This document shows, one piece after another, positions 33,856 to 42,142 of a DNA stretch of 64,000 bases. The notes below the pieces were generated by a model. That model saw nothing but the letters and a program-made list of their open reading frames with translations. It made no database searches and had not been told where the DNA came from. The translations under genes and the position numbers were made by a program. Position 1 is the first letter of the stretch; the number at the start of each line of letters is the position of its first letter. The stretch is from an uncultured Flavobacteriaceae bacterium (GTDB taxonomy: Bacteria > Bacteroidota > Bacteroidia > Flavobacteriales > Flavobacteriaceae). The stretch spans positions 19,626 to 83,625 of the forward strand of contig CALHGE010000035.1 of assembly GCA_938029725.1 (NCBI GenBank), given 5' to 3'.

Positions 33856-34050
33856 TTGAAGCGCATTTTAGCTATTGTTATACTAGATATGGAGCATAAT
33901 AGCATTTGCTTTTTACATTCTAGCCTAACCGTTTTAGATAGCACTAAAAGAGAATTGAATGGCATCGACTTTGCTGAAACGAGCACCTACAGTCAAAACA
34001 ATAAAGATACCAATGAAGATATCACTAGAACCTTGCCTTCTGATTTTTAA
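33856..34050 (+). CDS. candidate small protein downstream of an FNR-like promoter
   Basis: A 64-codon frame with a TTG start (MKRILAIVILDMEHNSICFL as written) ending LPSDF. The same frame is open further upstream to about 33787 without an ATG, and its composition there (TLKILTSLEEKAIITKNLKR) also looks coding. It could be a short gene with an unusual start or the surviving end of a decayed gene. It is supported by the promoter at 33731-33774, which would otherwise drive nothing on this strand. Function unknown. Confidence 0.35.
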   Translation: MKRILAIVILDMEHNSICFLHSSLTVLDSTKRELNGIDFAETSTYSQNNKDTNEDITRTLPSDF

Positions 34051-34070
34051 GAAAATTACTTCTTAAAATC

Positions 34071-34922
34071 TTAGGCTGGTAGATGCATTACTAGTAAAGG
34101 TATTTTTGTTTTAAATGCGATATTCTTCACCACCGATTCGCGAGTTAATTTTTCTATAAAGCTATGCCAGTAGTCAATAATTGCTAGCATTCCAATTTCT
34201 TTATTTTGTTCAACTTGGCTTATAATCTCGGTTGCGACTTTAGCGGTTTTCGCTAGCTCTATGATTTCATATGACACTTCTTTAAGTCGCTTTGCAATCA
34301 CCTTTTTAGCCGTTTCTTGATGAGCCGCTTTCTTTTCTTTGTCGACTAAATGTAAAACACGAATTTTAGAATCCCAAAGTTTGGCCAATAAGAGCATGGG
34401 GTGTAATTCATATTTGTCGTATACATGTTCAAAACCAGTTGCAAAAAGAATGGTGTCGGGCGTATCAAAACTATAATCTGCCGGTACAGCCACTATTGGA
34501 CAAAAATCTATTTTACTGATGATTTTCAGGGTATTACTACCCATAAATACACCTTTTAATCCACTTGCGCCTTGTGTACCCATAAAAATGAAATAGCTAT
34601 TAAGGTCAATAGCAGACTTGCCTATAGCATTTAATAAGGAGCCAGCAATAGCTAAGGTTTTAAAGACATGCTTCGGGTTGTCATTTTCTAGTTTCACAGT
34701 TTCGAAAACTTCGGCTAAACCTCTTTCTGAAGTTTCCTTTGAAAGTTGAAATAATCGGGTATTTCGTTCTTTGTTTCGTCTACTATCAAGGTTCGAAGCC
34801 CCGGTTTGATAGGCATTTAGAATATAGAATGTACATTCTTCTTTTTCAAATAAATAAATCGCATAACGCAAGGCATGATATGCATTGTCTGAAAAATCTG
34901 TAGGTACTAGTACGTTTATCAT
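34071..34922 (-). CDS. universal stress protein, tandem Usp domains
   Basis: A 283-residue tandem Usp protein, third gene of a three-usp unit (12 bp after the previous one). The first domain starts NVLVPTDFSDNAYHALRYAI and has the full ATP motif (GTQGASGLKGVFMGS). The second starts ILFATGFEHVYDKYE and is degenerate, ending in the TKIPLLVMHLPA strand typical of the series. Confidence 0.9.
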   Translation of the reverse strand: MINVLVPTDFSDNAYHALRYAIYLFEKEECTFYILNAYQTGASNLDSRRNKERNTRLFQLSKETSERGLAEVFETVKLENDNPKHVFKTLAIAGSLLNAIGKSAIDLNSYFIFMGTQGASGLKGVFMGSNTLKIISKIDFCPIVAVPADYSFDTPDTILFATGFEHVYDKYELHPMLLLAKLWDSKIRVLHLVDKEKKAAHQETAKKVIAKRLKEVSYEIIELAKTAKVATEIISQVEQNKEIGMLAIIDYWHSFIEKLTRESVVKNIAFKTKIPLLVMHLPA

Positions 34923-34934
34923 AGTCGTATGTCT

Positions 34935-35777
34935 TTACTCTGGTAATATTAGAAGTGGTACATCGGTATGAAATCCAAGCCTTTTTACCACCGGTTCTTG
35001 GGTTAATTTTTCCATGAAGGTATGCCCATAGTGAATCAGACAGATCATATCTGCGAATTGTTCATTAGCGAATTCGCTTATAGCTGTAGCTATGGTATTT
35101 TTAATCGTCACCTTATAGAACGAATGCTTTATGGGGGCTAATCGCTCTTCTAGTATTTTTTTATTCGCCAACTGCGATTCTGAAAGTTTGAATTCTTGAG
35201 CTACGTGAAATACAAGAATTTGTGACCTCGAAGCTTCGGCTAGTACGGTTAATGTTTTTAATTGTCCTTTAGAAAAGAAATTGGCATATTCTGTGGGGAA
35301 AACAATATTTCTCAAGGATTGAAAATTAAAGTTCTCAGGTATTACTAAAATAGCACAATTGCGAACTTTTTTCAGAACGCGTACAGCATTGCTTCCTAAA
35401 AAGATTTGCTTGGCGCCTGTGGCTCCTTTTGTTCCCATAACAATCAAGTCTAAATCGTGTTTTGGAACGAGTTCGCTTATCACCTTAGCCAAGTCGCCAC
35501 GTGTTGCCTTTATTGAAAACGTATGCTGAGTGTCATCTGAAACTTTTGCTATCGTAGCGAGGGTCTCTTCTAATTTGTTTAATGCATCTTTATGCATGGC
35601 GTCATAGACTAGGCCTGTTATAGTTGAGTTTTGACGGCTTGATTTGTTTCGGGTGTCAGGTTCGTAAGCATGCAACAAAATAAAATGACAAGAGTTCTTA
35701 TGCTGTAATTTGATAGCCGTAAAAATAGCATTCAGTGCGTAGTCTGAGAAGTCTGTGGGCAAGAGTATTTCTTTCAT
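34935..35777 (-). CDS. universal stress protein, tandem Usp domains
   Basis: A 280-residue tandem Usp protein, middle gene of the unit, 15 bp after the first. The N-terminal domain starts EILLPTDFSDYALNAIFTAI with the ATP motif GTKGATGAKQIFLGS. The second domain starts IVFPTEYANFFSKGQ. The C-terminal end (VVKRLGFHTDVPLLILPE) matches the same region of the other copies, showing descent from one ancestral tandem gene. Confidence 0.9.
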   Translation of the reverse strand: MKEILLPTDFSDYALNAIFTAIKLQHKNSCHFILLHAYEPDTRNKSSRQNSTITGLVYDAMHKDALNKLEETLATIAKVSDDTQHTFSIKATRGDLAKVISELVPKHDLDLIVMGTKGATGAKQIFLGSNAVRVLKKVRNCAILVIPENFNFQSLRNIVFPTEYANFFSKGQLKTLTVLAEASRSQILVFHVAQEFKLSESQLANKKILEERLAPIKHSFYKVTIKNTIATAISEFANEQFADMICLIHYGHTFMEKLTQEPVVKRLGFHTDVPLLILPE

Positions 35778-35792
35778 AATAGTTGATTTATA

Positions 35793-36638
35793 TTATCGAG
35801 GTAAATTTTGCATGACCAAAAATGGAGTTTTAATGGTCAAACCAATTTCATCAATCGTTGAGCGATAAAGCATATCTTCTAAAAAAGAATGTCTAGAATT
35901 GACCATAACTAGAAAATCAATATGTTTTGACGCTATGTACTCTTGTATCGCTTGGGCTTTGTTTTTCACAGCAGTACGCTCAAAAAATAAATAGGAATCA
36001 GGAAGACTTTCGCTTAAAAAACGTTTGTTATCTATTTGGCGTGAACTGAGAATTTCAAAATCTGAAATGTAAAGACAATGGATTTCCGATTTATATTCTC
36101 CGCTTAGGCTGTTTAATAATTTGAGTTCTCTTCTTTTATAGGGCAACATATAGTGGGTAGGAAACAGTATTTTTTTTGGCTGTTTAAATACAGCCTCTTG
36201 GGGTACAGCCAGAACAGGGCATTGTACATATTTGAATATTTGAACGGTATAGCTGCCAAAGATTATATTTTTATCGTTCGTCTGCCCCTTGGTACCCATA
36301 ATAACCATATCGATGTTGAGTTCGTTTACAAAATCATTTACCGCATCTGTAAGTGAATCAAAAGCGCTTATGCTTTCGTAGCTATGTTTAGGATTAGGAG
36401 GAACTTTGGTTATCTCCTGAATCAAGGCATCTAATTTTTGCTGTGTTTCTTTTTTTATTTTTTCCTTTTCTACTTGAGCATCAATTTCCGCAGTAGATCG
36501 AAAAGGGCCGTATACTTCATCGGCATAGGCATGAAGAAAGTAGAACCGGGTTCTTTCACATTTAAAAAGTGCTATTGCATATTGAACGGCATGCAATGCA
36601 TTTTTTGAAAAGTCAGTAGGAATTAATATCGTTCTCAT
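35793..36638 (-). CDS. universal stress protein, tandem Usp domains
   Basis: A 281-residue tandem Usp protein and first gene of the unit. The ATG at 36638 (RTILIPTDFSKNALHAVQYA) is preferred to one at 36656, because the predicted -7 box TATTTTTG occupies 36654-36661 and transcription must start below it. The first domain keeps the ATP motif (GTKGQTNDKNIIFGS). The second starts ILFPTHYMLPYKRRE and lacks it. Confidence 0.9.
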   Translation of the reverse strand: MRTILIPTDFSKNALHAVQYAIALFKCERTRFYFLHAYADEVYGPFRSTAEIDAQVEKEKIKKETQQKLDALIQEITKVPPNPKHSYESISAFDSLTDAVNDFVNELNIDMVIMGTKGQTNDKNIIFGSYTVQIFKYVQCPVLAVPQEAVFKQPKKILFPTHYMLPYKRRELKLLNSLSGEYKSEIHCLYISDFEILSSRQIDNKRFLSESLPDSYLFFERTAVKNKAQAIQEYIASKHIDFLVMVNSRHSFLEDMLYRSTIDEIGLTIKTPFLVMQNLPR

Positions 36639-36653
36639 ACGCTCTATTTTGTT

Positions 36654-36697
36654 CAAAAATAAAAGGGATGATACTCTTAAACTATGATATTGGTCAG
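36654..36697 (-). promoter_or_regulatory. FNR-like site plus exact -7 box, three-usp operon
   Basis: CTGAC-N4-ATCAT read on the minus strand (36684-36697), 22-bp spacer, then TATTTTTG (36654-36661), an exact TAnnTTTG. The leader before the ATG at 36638 is only about 10 nt. Confidence 0.8.
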
Positions 36698-36748
36698 TTG
36701 CGTAACTGGCGGCTAGAAACGATAGGAATGGAATTAGTACTGTATTCT

Positions 36749-36958
36749 CTAAGGAGTTTCAAGTTCAATTTTTATCAAATTACGAATCACTTCAATCTGG
36801 TTTATGGTCTCATGACACACCGTGTCTTTTTCTGCCATAATTGATAGCATTGCTATCACCAGATTTTGAAATACATGGGTATCTACTAGTTCTGGTTTTT
36901 GAACCTTTCTCTTGGAGAGCTTTATAACAGTACTGATAGCTATTCGCCATGTTCTCAT
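36749..36958 (-). CDS. small hypothetical protein
   Basis: A 69-residue basic, helical frame starting MRTWRIAISTVIKLSKRK and ending EVIRNLIKIELETP. A longer in-frame reading to 37051 would add a hydrophobic segment that looks like chance translation. No family recognised. It stands alone between the three-usp unit and the receiver protein, and has no FNR-like site upstream. The composition looks coding but support is limited. Confidence 0.4.
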   Translation of the reverse strand: MRTWRIAISTVIKLSKRKVQKPELVDTHVFQNLVIAMLSIMAEKDTVCHETINQIEVIRNLIKIELETP

Positions 36959-37196
36959 AAATATTTCTTTGATAGCTATTTGAATTAAAAAGCATAAAAA
37001 AAAGGGAGTTAAAGAGTAACTGTAGCTAGTAAACAATTTGTTTCTACACACAGGTACAGAAGAAGAATATGGATGAATATGTTTTAAATGAATCGAAATG
37101 TGTACCTACCTGAAGAGGGGCTGCTAATTTTAAATGTTCTTTGGCGCCAATGATTAGAACTGGTCTGAAAATTTGCTAGGGTATTTAAAAAGAAAA

Positions 37197-37607
37197 CTAA
37201 GATGAGTAATAGGCTTCTTCAATACGTTGAATAGTTTTTTGATTTAAGGGTTTTTCGAAAAAAGTTTTGACGTACTTATTTTGCTCAGCTTTAGTTTTGT
37301 CATTAGGGTTTAATGATGAAGAGAGCAGGTATACCGAGCACTTGTTTTTAATTTCTTGGGGTAGCAGCTTAAATTCGTCTAAAAACTCAAAACCATTCAT
37401 TAGTGGCATGTTTATATCTAAAAGCAAAATATTAGGAATTTCAGTATTATTTTTAAAATATGCTAAGGCCTTAGAAGCTTCTGTAAAGGTTAAAATTTTA
37501 AAACCTTTACTGTACATCTCTATGATTTTTTGATTCAGGTATAAATCGATATCAGAATCATCTACAATCATTACAAATGGAGGTTTTTTGTCCTTAGATA
37601 ACTTCAT
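37197..37607 (-). CDS. single-domain response regulator (CheY/Rcp1-like)
   Basis: A 136-residue receiver domain without output domain. The acidic pocket is VDDSDID, the phosphorylation site Asp64 lies in LLLDINMPLMNGFEF, the Ser/Thr position in VYLLSSSLNPND and the Lys in FFEKPLN. It overlaps the 3' end of the upstream histidine kinase gene by 14 bp, which makes that kinase its phosphodonor. With no DNA-binding part it must act by protein contact or phosphotransfer. Confidence 0.92.
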   Translation of the reverse strand: MKLSKDKKPPFVMIVDDSDIDLYLNQKIIEMYSKGFKILTFTEASKALAYFKNNTEIPNILLLDINMPLMNGFEFLDEFKLLPQEIKNKCSVYLLSSSLNPNDKTKAEQNKYVKTFFEKPLNQKTIQRIEEAYYSS

Positions 37608-39252
37608 TAATCATGTTTTTTAAGTTTACAACAAATGTAGTTCCTTCACCAGCTGTACTTTTTACTGTTATTTCGCCCTTGATATTCTCAAGTATTTCTT
37701 TAACCATATACAAGCCTAGGCCACTGCCGGTTTGGCTTGTTGTGGCTCTGTAGAACATGTCAAAAATTTTAGGGAGATATGCTTCTTTAATTCCAACACC
37801 ATTGTCTTCTATAGTAATGATAGCACCGTCTATATTGGTTAAGGCTGAAATTTTTATAAACGAATTTTGAAGCGTGGTATTCCTATATTTTATAGCATTG
37901 CTAATCAAGTTGTTCAAAACGGCGTACACCCTTTCATAGCTTGAATAAAATGGTATGACATCTTCTATTTCAATACGTATATTTATTTGTGCTACTTCGA
38001 TCGGTAGAACAGCATCTAGTATTTCATTGATTGCTTTTTTGAATTTTATTTTTTCTGTAAGGACCGGGTTTTTCTTATTTTTTGAATAGGAGAGAATATC
38101 TTGAATGAAATCATCTAAGTTGGTAATTCTTTTTTCAATTAAATCTAAGTGATATAATTTCTCTTTATCCGCTTCGCTCATCTTCATTATGCCCAAAAGC
38201 CCAAGTATAGAAGTTAATGGAGAACGTAAATCATGCGTCACGCTATATACAAAACGGTCTAACTCTTCGTTCAATTTGCTAAGCTCCTCATTCTGTTTTT
38301 TGAGAGCAAGCTTATCATTGACTTGTTCTGTTACATCGCGTTCTATTGCAATCCAATGGGTGTACCAACCGTTTTCATCTGTAACTGGCGTAACGGTAAA
38401 ATTAATCCAAAATTCGTCGCCATTTTTTCTGTAATTAACCGTAGTTATTTCATGGCTATCCCATTTTCTTAGTGCTATGCCTAGTTTTTTTAGGCCTTCT
38501 TTGTCAGATTTAGGTCCCTGTAAAATTCGAGGAGTTTTGCCAATTACCTCTGCTTTACTGTAGCCAGTCATGCGGCAAAAAGCATCATTTACATAAAGTA
38601 TACGAGGACCAGGTTCATCAAAAGGCTCCGCTTCTGTAATTAGAACGGCATCCATAGTATTGGTAATAACAGAACTTAGCAGTTTAAGCTCATGTTTTTC
38701 TAGTTTTTCTTTAGTGATATCAGTAGCGCTTATAGCATATTTTTCTTCTGTAGCATTGTAGCTACCTTCTAAAGATAAAAACTGAGTAGGACTTGAATTG
38801 CTATTGAGTTTTAACTCAATATCGGAAGTATTTTCTCCTGCAGTAATTGATTTTATAAATTCTTGAAATGTTCCTTTTGAAATTAGATGTACAAAATGCT
38901 CAAACTGTATGTTCGCAAGATCTTCATTAGCGCCATTAAGCATTTTTGAACCGGTTTGGTTCGTCTCTAATATTTTTCCGTCAGCAGCTAGTGTAAAGTA
39001 ACCGGTTGGAGCGTTTTCATAAAGTTCTTCATAGGCTTTTAAAAGCTTTTCGGCTTCTAAATTCGCAATTTCTACAGCTTCTTTTTGTTTAAGAATTATG
39101 GCTTGAGACTCTTTTAATAGCGCAATAGCATCACTATGTTTTCCAGATACTAGAGAAGCAGCAGTAGATTTAGTAGTTGACTTTTTACTGTTCTGAGAAT
39201 TTAAATCCCACGGTATTGAACTATCGCTAAATTCATCATTTTTATTAGTCAT
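37594..39252 (-). CDS. PAS-PAS histidine kinase
   Basis: A 552-residue soluble sensor kinase: a coiled segment (residues about 40-75), PAS domain 1 (ELYENAPTGYFTLAADGKIL), PAS domain 2 (about 195-310) with the LOV-like wording VIGKTPRILQGPKSDKEGL, then HisKA with His340 in SVTHDLRSPLTSIL. The HATPase has N-box NNLISNAIKYRN, G1 DNGVGI and G2 GSGLGLYMVKE. In photoactive LOV domains the equivalent of GKTPR is GRNCR. The flavin-binding Cys is Pro here, so a light photocycle is unlikely. No transmembrane segments; senses an internal cue. Confidence 0.92.
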   Translation of the reverse strand: MTNKNDEFSDSSIPWDLNSQNSKKSTTKSTAASLVSGKHSDAIALLKESQAIILKQKEAVEIANLEAEKLLKAYEELYENAPTGYFTLAADGKILETNQTGSKMLNGANEDLANIQFEHFVHLISKGTFQEFIKSITAGENTSDIELKLNSNSSPTQFLSLEGSYNATEEKYAISATDITKEKLEKHELKLLSSVITNTMDAVLITEAEPFDEPGPRILYVNDAFCRMTGYSKAEVIGKTPRILQGPKSDKEGLKKLGIALRKWDSHEITTVNYRKNGDEFWINFTVTPVTDENGWYTHWIAIERDVTEQVNDKLALKKQNEELSKLNEELDRFVYSVTHDLRSPLTSILGLLGIMKMSEADKEKLYHLDLIEKRITNLDDFIQDILSYSKNKKNPVLTEKIKFKKAINEILDAVLPIEVAQINIRIEIEDVIPFYSSYERVYAVLNNLISNAIKYRNTTLQNSFIKISALTNIDGAIITIEDNGVGIKEAYLPKIFDMFYRATTSQTGSGLGLYMVKEILENIKGEITVKSTAGEGTTFVVNLKNMINEVI

Positions 39253-39468
39253 ACTATAAAGGCCTGTTTTTGTTAAGGGGGGTAAAACAAAAGACTGCTA
39301 AAAAACTATTGCGAATTTAGGTATTGGATATAGTATGTTAGCGGGTTGTTTGATATTCGGGGGTTTAAAATAGTGGTGAAGTGTTTATTATCGACTGTCA
39401 AGTTATGAAAATTAGCCGCAATAAGCGGTTTAATTTGCGTTATAATTGATTCGATTAAAATATGATGA

Positions 39469-39621
39469 CTAGCATCCTAAACCTTTTGGATTCCTGAGTT
39501 TTAATGAAGCTATAACTTTTGGAGTATCTTCTTCTTCTTCTTCTTCTTCCGGAAGCAATTCATTCAACTTATAGGCTTCATTCGAGTAGAAGCCTCGCCC
39601 TTCAAAATAATCAGATTATAG
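39469..39621 (-). pseudogene. possible gene remnant with a Glu run
   Basis: On the minus strand a frame without start codon reads SDYFEGRGFYSNEAYKLNEL, a run of seven Glu, then TPKVIASLKLRNPKGLGC and a stop at 39469. The wording is protein-like (hydrophilic, no rare residues) but there is an in-frame stop directly upstream, so it looks like the end of a decayed gene. No family recognised. It lies in the 530-bp gap between the kinase and the sigma-like gene. Confidence 0.3.
39527..39549. repeat. TTC trinucleotide repeat
   Basis: About seven and a half uninterrupted copies of TCT/TTC. It encodes the Glu run of the remnant on the minus strand. Such a tract can change length by slippage. Confidence 0.8.
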
Positions 39622-39708
39622 TTTATTCTAATATACACCGTGATACTTTTCGAAATAGAAACTTTAAAAGAATAGCTGTTATTTCAGAAACTGGTGGTTT
39701 TATGGATA

Positions 39709-39752
39709 GTGACCAATGTCATTTTATTTCATGAAACAAAGACTCACTTTTG
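39709..39752 (+). promoter_or_regulatory. FNR-like site plus -7 box, sigma-like gene
   Basis: GTGAC-N4-GTCAT at 39709-39722, 22-bp spacer, then CACTTTTG at 39745-39752, matching TAnnTTTG in five of the six fixed positions. The gene starts 30 bp further on. Confidence 0.6.
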
Positions 39753-39781
39753 AACAATACGATACTAAAAAGGTTTAAAAC

Positions 39782-40552
39782 ATGGACATCTTAACATATT
39801 ACAAGGGCAAAAAGGAATTTAATGTATTCGTAGCGAGTACGTTTTTAGATTTGGCACAGTTCAAGAAAAAAGAGAATAAGGAAGCATTCAATAGCTTACT
39901 CTTAAAAACCTTTTATCAGGTTAAACGCTATATTGCTAAAAGAGTGAGCACTGCCTTGGCAAAGGGAAATCTTCCGAAAGGGAAATACAAAACCGATGAT
40001 TTTGTCGATCAACTTTTTATTGAGGTCTATGACCATTTTGATAGGGTCACGAGTAAAGAGAAGCTGCATCCTTGGTTATTCAAGAAAGCAGATGAACTTT
40101 TGGAAAATGCCATCATCGATGAAAAATTTGACGATTATTTTCTTAAAAATATTGATGATTATGCTAAACCTGAATGGGATGAGATGGAGGAAAAATTCAG
40201 TACAGATGGCGATGGTGACTATGTAATGATTGAAGAACTAGACGATATTTCATACCCTAAAAATGACTATGTGCTTAACCATGTGTTTGTGGAGGACCAC
40301 AAAAAGAAAATTATGGATCAGCTTGATGAGGATTTAGGAGCTGAGAAAATCAAAAAACATGTGGCAATGGTATTACACAATTTACCATTACCCATGCGTA
40401 CGGTCTTTCAACTGGCCACGGAGTACCAATTTACCCTTGAGGAAATCACCGTTATACGTAACCAAAGCTTAGAAGAGGTTCGCCTACTCATAGAAAAGGC
40501 CCGTAAGGTGCTTGAAGCCAGTTTTTTCAATAGATATACTTCAGAAAAATAA
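39782..40552 (+). CDS. sigma-70-family-like transcription factor
   Basis: A 256-residue soluble protein. The first part resembles sigma region 2 (FNSLLLKTFYQVKRYIAKRV, DDFVDQLFIEVYDHFDRV), followed by a long acidic linker (WDEMEEKFSTDGDGDYVMIE). The C-terminal helix-turn-helix resembles region 4 (VLHNLPLPMRTVFQLATEYQ, then FTLEEITVIRNQSLEEVRLL). It looks like an ECF-type sigma factor with an unusually long acidic insert. No anti-sigma gene is adjacent. It carries an FNR-like promoter, so it could relay the stress signal to further genes. Confidence 0.7.
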   Translation: MDILTYYKGKKEFNVFVASTFLDLAQFKKKENKEAFNSLLLKTFYQVKRYIAKRVSTALAKGNLPKGKYKTDDFVDQLFIEVYDHFDRVTSKEKLHPWLFKKADELLENAIIDEKFDDYFLKNIDDYAKPEWDEMEEKFSTDGDGDYVMIEELDDISYPKNDYVLNHVFVEDHKKKIMDQLDEDLGAEKIKKHVAMVLHNLPLPMRTVFQLATEYQFTLEEITVIRNQSLEEVRLLIEKARKVLEASFFNRYTSEK

Positions 40553-40661
40553 GAAGGTATTAGCGTGATGTATAAAGATCAGTAGGTTGTTAGGTATTCA
40601 TCAAGGTGCTTTCCAAAACATGAATTATTATTTAAGGTATTAGAGGTGTAAAATTTTACAA

Positions 40662-41117
40662 ATGAAATCAAAAACACAGTTGTTTCTAGAATTATGGCAA
40701 GAGGCTCGAACGCGATTTTCAAATCAGTTACTAGGGCTTAGGGAGGAAGATTTAGTAAAGAAACTTCCTCCTTCAGCCAATAGCCTAGGGTTTTTAATTC
40801 GACATATCGGTGAGGTTGAACTGCTCTTTGCAAAGAATGTTTTTGGTGAAAAAGAAATTAGGGTCATTGCAAAAACGGTGATTTCTAAACAGGATTCAGG
40901 TGAATGGACTGACTTAAACGAGCTACAAAAGTATGTTGACCAATCATTTCATTATTTGAAATCAAGCATTGAAAAACAAGTAGACCTTGATTGGGAAACA
41001 ACAATTGAGACCAAAGAATTTGGTGTGAAGACCAAGGCAGAAGCATTCGGAAGAGTAGTTTCACACACCAATCACCATGCCGGGCAAATGGCGATTATAA
41101 TTAAATACGGTGTTTGA
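40662..41117 (+). CDS. DinB-family protein
   Basis: A 151-residue four-helix-bundle DinB/YfiT-like protein with the metal-binding His residues in LIRHIGEVEL and in VSHTNHHAGQMAIIIKYG. Members bind a divalent metal and include thiol-dependent transferases. The substrate here is unknown. It stands alone, with about 110 bp of upstream DNA lacking an FNR-like site. Confidence 0.85.
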   Translation: MKSKTQLFLELWQEARTRFSNQLLGLREEDLVKKLPPSANSLGFLIRHIGEVELLFAKNVFGEKEIRVIAKTVISKQDSGEWTDLNELQKYVDQSFHYLKSSIEKQVDLDWETTIETKEFGVKTKAEAFGRVVSHTNHHAGQMAIIIKYGV

Positions 41118-41319
41118 ATAGCGGTATGATTGTCGAGGACTACTGAACATAGATTTGGAGTGACAAAATACAGGAGAGCAGAAAAGCCAATCAAAATTAA
41201 ATATAAACATCGTCACAGGTTTTGGGCTACTGTTCGTGCATATTCTCATAGAATTTACATCGAAAAATTACGTACTTTCATTTGAAAGGGTTCATAGGTA
41301 TAGAAAAGCTTAGAAAAAA

Positions 41320-42045
41320 ATGAAAAAAAACGCAGCGGAGACCACAGGAGATTTGGAAGGTTATTTAGACAACCATTACATACACCGCAGTAATTGGTTA
41401 CGCGCGGCAGTTCTTGGGGCGAATGATGGAATTTTATCTACCGCAAGTATTGCGATTGGTGTTGCAGCGGCAAGTGCTATGAAAGAGCCAGTGATATTGG
41501 CAACAGTGGCGGGTTTGGTTGCTGGTGCTCTATCAATGGCAGCTGGTGAATATGTTTCGGTAAGTTCACAGACTGATGTTGAAAATGCCGATATAGAAAG
41601 AGAGAAAATAGAGCTAGAAGAAATGCCCGAAATCGAATTGCAACGGTTGGCTCAAATTTATGAAGGAAGGGGTCTAAAAAAAGAAACAGCGCAACTGGTT
41701 GCAGAAGAATTGACTGAGCACGATGTACTAGGCGCCCATGTTAGAGATGAATTGGGTATCAACGAAATAAGTCAAGCGAACCCCATACAGGCAGCTTTCG
41801 CATCTGGTGCTGCCTTTACCGTTGGTGGTGCCTTACCGTTATTGGTAGTTGTTTTTTTGCCTCTTGAAAATTTAGAATATTACCTCTACGGTTTTGCTCT
41901 AATTTTTCTAATTCTCTTAGGTGCATTAGCTGCTAAAACCGGCGGTTCGAGCATTGCTAAAGCCATATTGAGAATTACCTTTTGGGGAACTGTCGCTATG
42001 GGTTTAACAGCATTAGTTGGTTATATGTTCAATGTGAACGTCTGA
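41320..42045 (+). CDS. VIT1/CCC1-family iron/manganese transporter
   Basis: A 241-residue membrane protein with the family opening HRSNWLRAAVLGANDGILST, followed by AGLVAGALSMAAGEYVSVSS. A cytoplasmic acidic helical region follows (EREKIELEEMPEIELQRLAQ, EELTEHDVLGAHVRDELGI) of the kind that binds metal in VIT1, then three more membrane helices. These carriers export or sequester Fe2+/Mn2+. It stands before the dicarboxylate symporter with a 97-bp gap. Confidence 0.88.
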   Translation: MKKNAAETTGDLEGYLDNHYIHRSNWLRAAVLGANDGILSTASIAIGVAAASAMKEPVILATVAGLVAGALSMAAGEYVSVSSQTDVENADIEREKIELEEMPEIELQRLAQIYEGRGLKKETAQLVAEELTEHDVLGAHVRDELGINEISQANPIQAAFASGAAFTVGGALPLLVVVFLPLENLEYYLYGFALIFLILLGALAAKTGGSSIAKAILRITFWGTVAMGLTALVGYMFNVNV

Positions 42046-42142
42046 TAAATAAGCGAAAAAATGGCTACAGTTGTACGCACTTAGTTAAGCACTTCACTGC
42101 AAAATCATTCAGAAGGCGAGAAAGTAGATAAATAATAGTAAC

